From: Paenibacillus_AM sp052180255
GTDB lineage: Bacteria > Bacillota > Bacilli > Paenibacillales > NBRC-103111
Length of the DNA stretch: 64,000 bases
Reading direction: 5' to 3'
Assembly (NCBI RefSeq): GCF_052180255.1
Contig: NZ_CP197466.1
Span: 1,798,001 to 1,862,000 of the forward strand
Positions 61,792-64,000 of the stretch are shown here, one piece after another; positions within the stretch are counted from its first letter, which is position 1; each line of letters starts with the position of its first letter. Below the pieces are notes generated by a model. It was not told the DNA's origin. It saw only the letters and a list, made by a program, of their open reading frames with translations, and did not search any database. A program made the translations under genes and the position numbers.

Positions 61792-64000
61792 ATGGAATCA
61801 TCTAACAAGAAGCCTAACCGCAGGTCCAGCTCACAGCCGAAAAAAAATAAGAAAAAGTTTAATTTTAAAAAGTTTATTTTCGGTTTAGTCATTACCATGA
61901 TTGTAGGGATGATTTGCGCAGTAGGATTGTATATTTTCATTATGGTTAATGGGAATCGAATGCTAGAAGAGAATCAAGACAAGTATGAGATGCCAGTAGC
62001 AAGCAAGATTGTAGATCGTGACGGAAATGAAATTACAAGCTTATACCGTGAAAATCGTGAAATTGCAAGTGCAGGTGATATTCCTCAATTAGTAAAAGAT
62101 GCGTTTATTGCAACAGAAGACCAACGTTTTATGAGTCATAAAGGAATAGATTTTATGGGTATCGGGCGTGCGATTGTGAAGGATATTACGCACCGTGGAG
62201 CTGTTCAGGGTGCATCAACGATTACACAACAGCTTGCTAAAAATATGTTCTGGGAAAAAGCACCGAAAACTTTTTTCCGAAAAGCGACAGAAGCGTCTCT
62301 TGCGATTGCTTTAGAAAATAAAAATACAAAAGACGAAATCATCACAATGTATTTAAACCGGATCTATCTGGGCAGTAATGCATATGGGATTAAGGCCGCG
62401 AGTAAGAAATACTTTGGGAAATCGGATCTAAAAGACCTTCAAGTATGGGAAATAGCGACTTTAGCAGCACTTCCAAAAGCTCCGACCACATACTCGCCGC
62501 TTCGAGATCCAGATAAATCCAAGGAACGCCGTGCTGTTGTGCTTCGATTAATGACGGACCAAGGATTCATTACGGAAGCACAGCGACAAGAGGCTGCTGC
62601 CATTGATTATGATCCGAAGAATAGTAGTGCAGATAACCAAGCCTATCCTTCATTTACGGATTATGTCTTGAAAGAAGCCCAGGATGAGTACGGCATTGAA
62701 GAAGGAAATCTTCGCATAGGTGGCTATACCATCAAAACGACAATGGATCCAAATGCACAGAAGATTATGGAATCGACTTATTCACAAGATAAATTTTTCC
62801 AGAAACCTGCTAATGATGGAACCAAGATTCAAAGTTCGATGGTGATTCTTGATAATAAGGATAGTGGGATCATTGCCATGATTGGTGGACGTGATTTCAA
62901 GACGAAAGACTTTAACCGTGCTTATCAGGCAGAACGGCAGCCAGGTTCGGCATTTAAGCCGATTGTCGCATATGCTCCAGCCCTTGAGAGCGGTAAATAC
63001 ACGCCATATTCGATGTTAAATGATAAGAAAGAATGTTTCGCGGGGTATTGTCCGAACAACTATAACAATCAATATCAAGATCAGGTTACCATGATGGAAG
63101 CTGTTCGTGTTTCGAAGAACATTGCACCGGTATCCTTGTTAAATGACATGGGAGTCACGACGGGCTTGGATATGGCTATAAAAATGGGTATTCCACTTGA
63201 TCCGAAGAAAGATAAAAACTTAGCAATCGCACTTGGTGGTCTAACCACAGGTGCTACCCCAATGCAGATGGCAGAAGCTTATACCATTTTCGCTAATGGA
63301 GGAATTAAGAATAAAACGCACGCCATTATTGAAATTAGTGGTACAGATGGCAAGAAGAAAGAGTTTAAGCAAGAGAGTAAACAAGTTCTATCTTCAAAAA
63401 CAGCGTATTATATGACGCAAATGCTACAAGGTGCCGTACAAGGCGGAACAGGTAAAAATGCGGGATTCGATCGCCCGGTTGCAGGGAAAACGGGTTCAAC
63501 AGGGCTTGATTGGAAAGGTCTTGAGAAATATGACCGTGATGTTTGGTTTGTGGGGTATACGCCAGAATGGACAGCATCGGTATGGCAAGGCTTTGATAAA
63601 ACAGACAAGAATCACTATGTGACTGTTGGCAGTGGAAGTACTGCAACTATTTTTAAAGAAGTCATGTCTAAGGCACTAGCGAAAATGCCGAAAAAAGGAT
63701 TTACGAAGCCAAAAGATGTGGAAGAACTTAAAGAACCGGCTAAAGGTATTACGGATCTGGCTGCCTCATTTGTTCGTGAGACGAAGTCTGTGAAGCTATC
63801 TTGGAGTGCACAAGGTGACAAATATCAATACCAAGTGTTCCGTAGAGGTCTATTAGATGTTGATTACAAGCAAGTAAGCACAGTAGCAACTCCTGAGTTC
63901 AACGACATTGCGGTTGAAGCAGGAGATAAATATTCGTATTATGTAATAGGCACAAACGGAACGAATACGACTGAGAAATCGAATGCTGTTGAGGTGGAAG
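61792..64000 (+). CDS. Class A penicillin-binding protein PBP1A (3' end outside window)
   Basis: 736 codons are open to the window end. Basic cytoplasmic head, membrane anchor (FGLVITMIVGMICAVGLYIF), glycosyltransferase domain (ATEDQRFMSHKGID with catalytic Glu, GASTITQQLAKN, ENKNTKDEIITMYLN), transpeptidase domain (RQPGSAFKPI with active Ser, SKN, KTGST) and the start of a fibronectin-III-like tail (about 650 onward). Polymerises and cross-links peptidoglycan outside the membrane. ATG at 61792; a short ORF from 61750 ends at once and is not the start. Confidence 0.95.
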   Translation, partial: MESSNKKPNRRSSSQPKKNKKKFNFKKFIFGLVITMIVGMICAVGLYIFIMVNGNRMLEENQDKYEMPVASKIVDRDGNEITSLYRENREIASAGDIPQLVKDAFIATEDQRFMSHKGIDFMGIGRAIVKDITHRGAVQGASTITQQLAKNMFWEKAPKTFFRKATEASLAIALENKNTKDEIITMYLNRIYLGSNAYGIKAASKKYFGKSDLKDLQVWEIATLAALPKAPTTYSPLRDPDKSKERRAVVLRLMTDQGFITEAQRQEAAAIDYDPKNSSADNQAYPSFTDYVLKEAQDEYGIEEGNLRIGGYTIKTTMDPNAQKIMESTYSQDKFFQKPANDGTKIQSSMVILDNKDSGIIAMIGGRDFKTKDFNRAYQAERQPGSAFKPIVAYAPALESGKYTPYSMLNDKKECFAGYCPNNYNNQYQDQVTMMEAVRVSKNIAPVSLLNDMGVTTGLDMAIKMGIPLDPKKDKNLAIALGGLTTGATPMQMAEAYTIFANGGIKNKTHAIIEISGTDGKKKEFKQESKQVLSSKTAYYMTQMLQGAVQGGTGKNAGFDRPVAGKTGSTGLDWKGLEKYDRDVWFVGYTPEWTASVWQGFDKTDKNHYVTVGSGSTATIFKEVMSKALAKMPKKGFTKPKDVEELKEPAKGITDLAASFVRETKSVKLSWSAQGDKYQYQVFRRGLLDVDYKQVSTVATPEFNDIAVEAGDKYSYYVIGTNGTNTTEKSNAVEVE

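Overview
The window is a stretch of Gram-positive, endospore-forming chromosome, most likely Paenibacillus or a close relative. Pointers are cotE followed by an amidoligase gene, then mutS, an S41 protease, mutL, a methyltransferase, miaA, hfq and a class A PBP; a KinB-like sensor kinase; an SLH/GH18 protein; DUF309; and consistently strong AGGAGG ribosome sites. This assignment is inference from gene content and order.

Region 1 (1-5550) holds the end of tyrS, an APC exchanger, a long-form PLP decarboxylase and an NhaC antiporter. This is the tyrosine-to-tyramine gene set known from enterococci and lactobacilli, here with permease and decarboxylase swapped. Exchange of tyrosine for tyramine plus intracellular decarboxylation consumes protons.

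Region 2 (5551-17400) is an AT-rich accessory island that appears to be two tandem cassettes of about 5.75 kb sharing the same end sequences, with a tRNA 3'-end fragment at the junction. Cassette 1 carries an HNH nuclease, a PD-(D/E)XK-like protein and a nuclease-NACHT-like NTPase. Cassette 2 carries a three-gene unit (NA37 nucleoid protein, PD-(D/E)XK-like protein, partner of unknown fold; the last two are reminiscent of GapS4a/b) and a zinc-ribbon/PD-(D/E)XK-like protein. No recombinase is visible. This is the best candidate for new biology, probably phage defence.

Region 3 (17401-26416) has a five-gene molybdenum hydroxylase operon (three enzyme subunits plus XdhC-like and MocA-like maturation proteins), an aromatic-acid-exporter-like protein, and an MFS pump divergent from its TetR regulator across three operator-like repeats. 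Region 4 (26417-34430) has DinB, a KinB-like kinase broken by one in-frame stop, a CBS protein, a MidA-TPR methyltransferase, decayed small genes, a lipoprotein, an amidase and a polysaccharide deacetylase.

Region 5 (34575-50410) includes a TetR-controlled three-gene ABC exporter, a uracil-type permease, an N-terminally truncated SLH/GH18 protein, YxcD, DUF309, carbonic anhydrase, YqkB, an M32 carboxypeptidase, a PadR/DHA2 pump pair, a SsuABC-like importer and a second aromatic-acid-exporter-like protein. Region 6 (50456-64000) runs from two small genes through cotE, the amidoligase, the mutS-mutL DNA repair block, miaA and hfq to a PBP1A gene cut by the window end.
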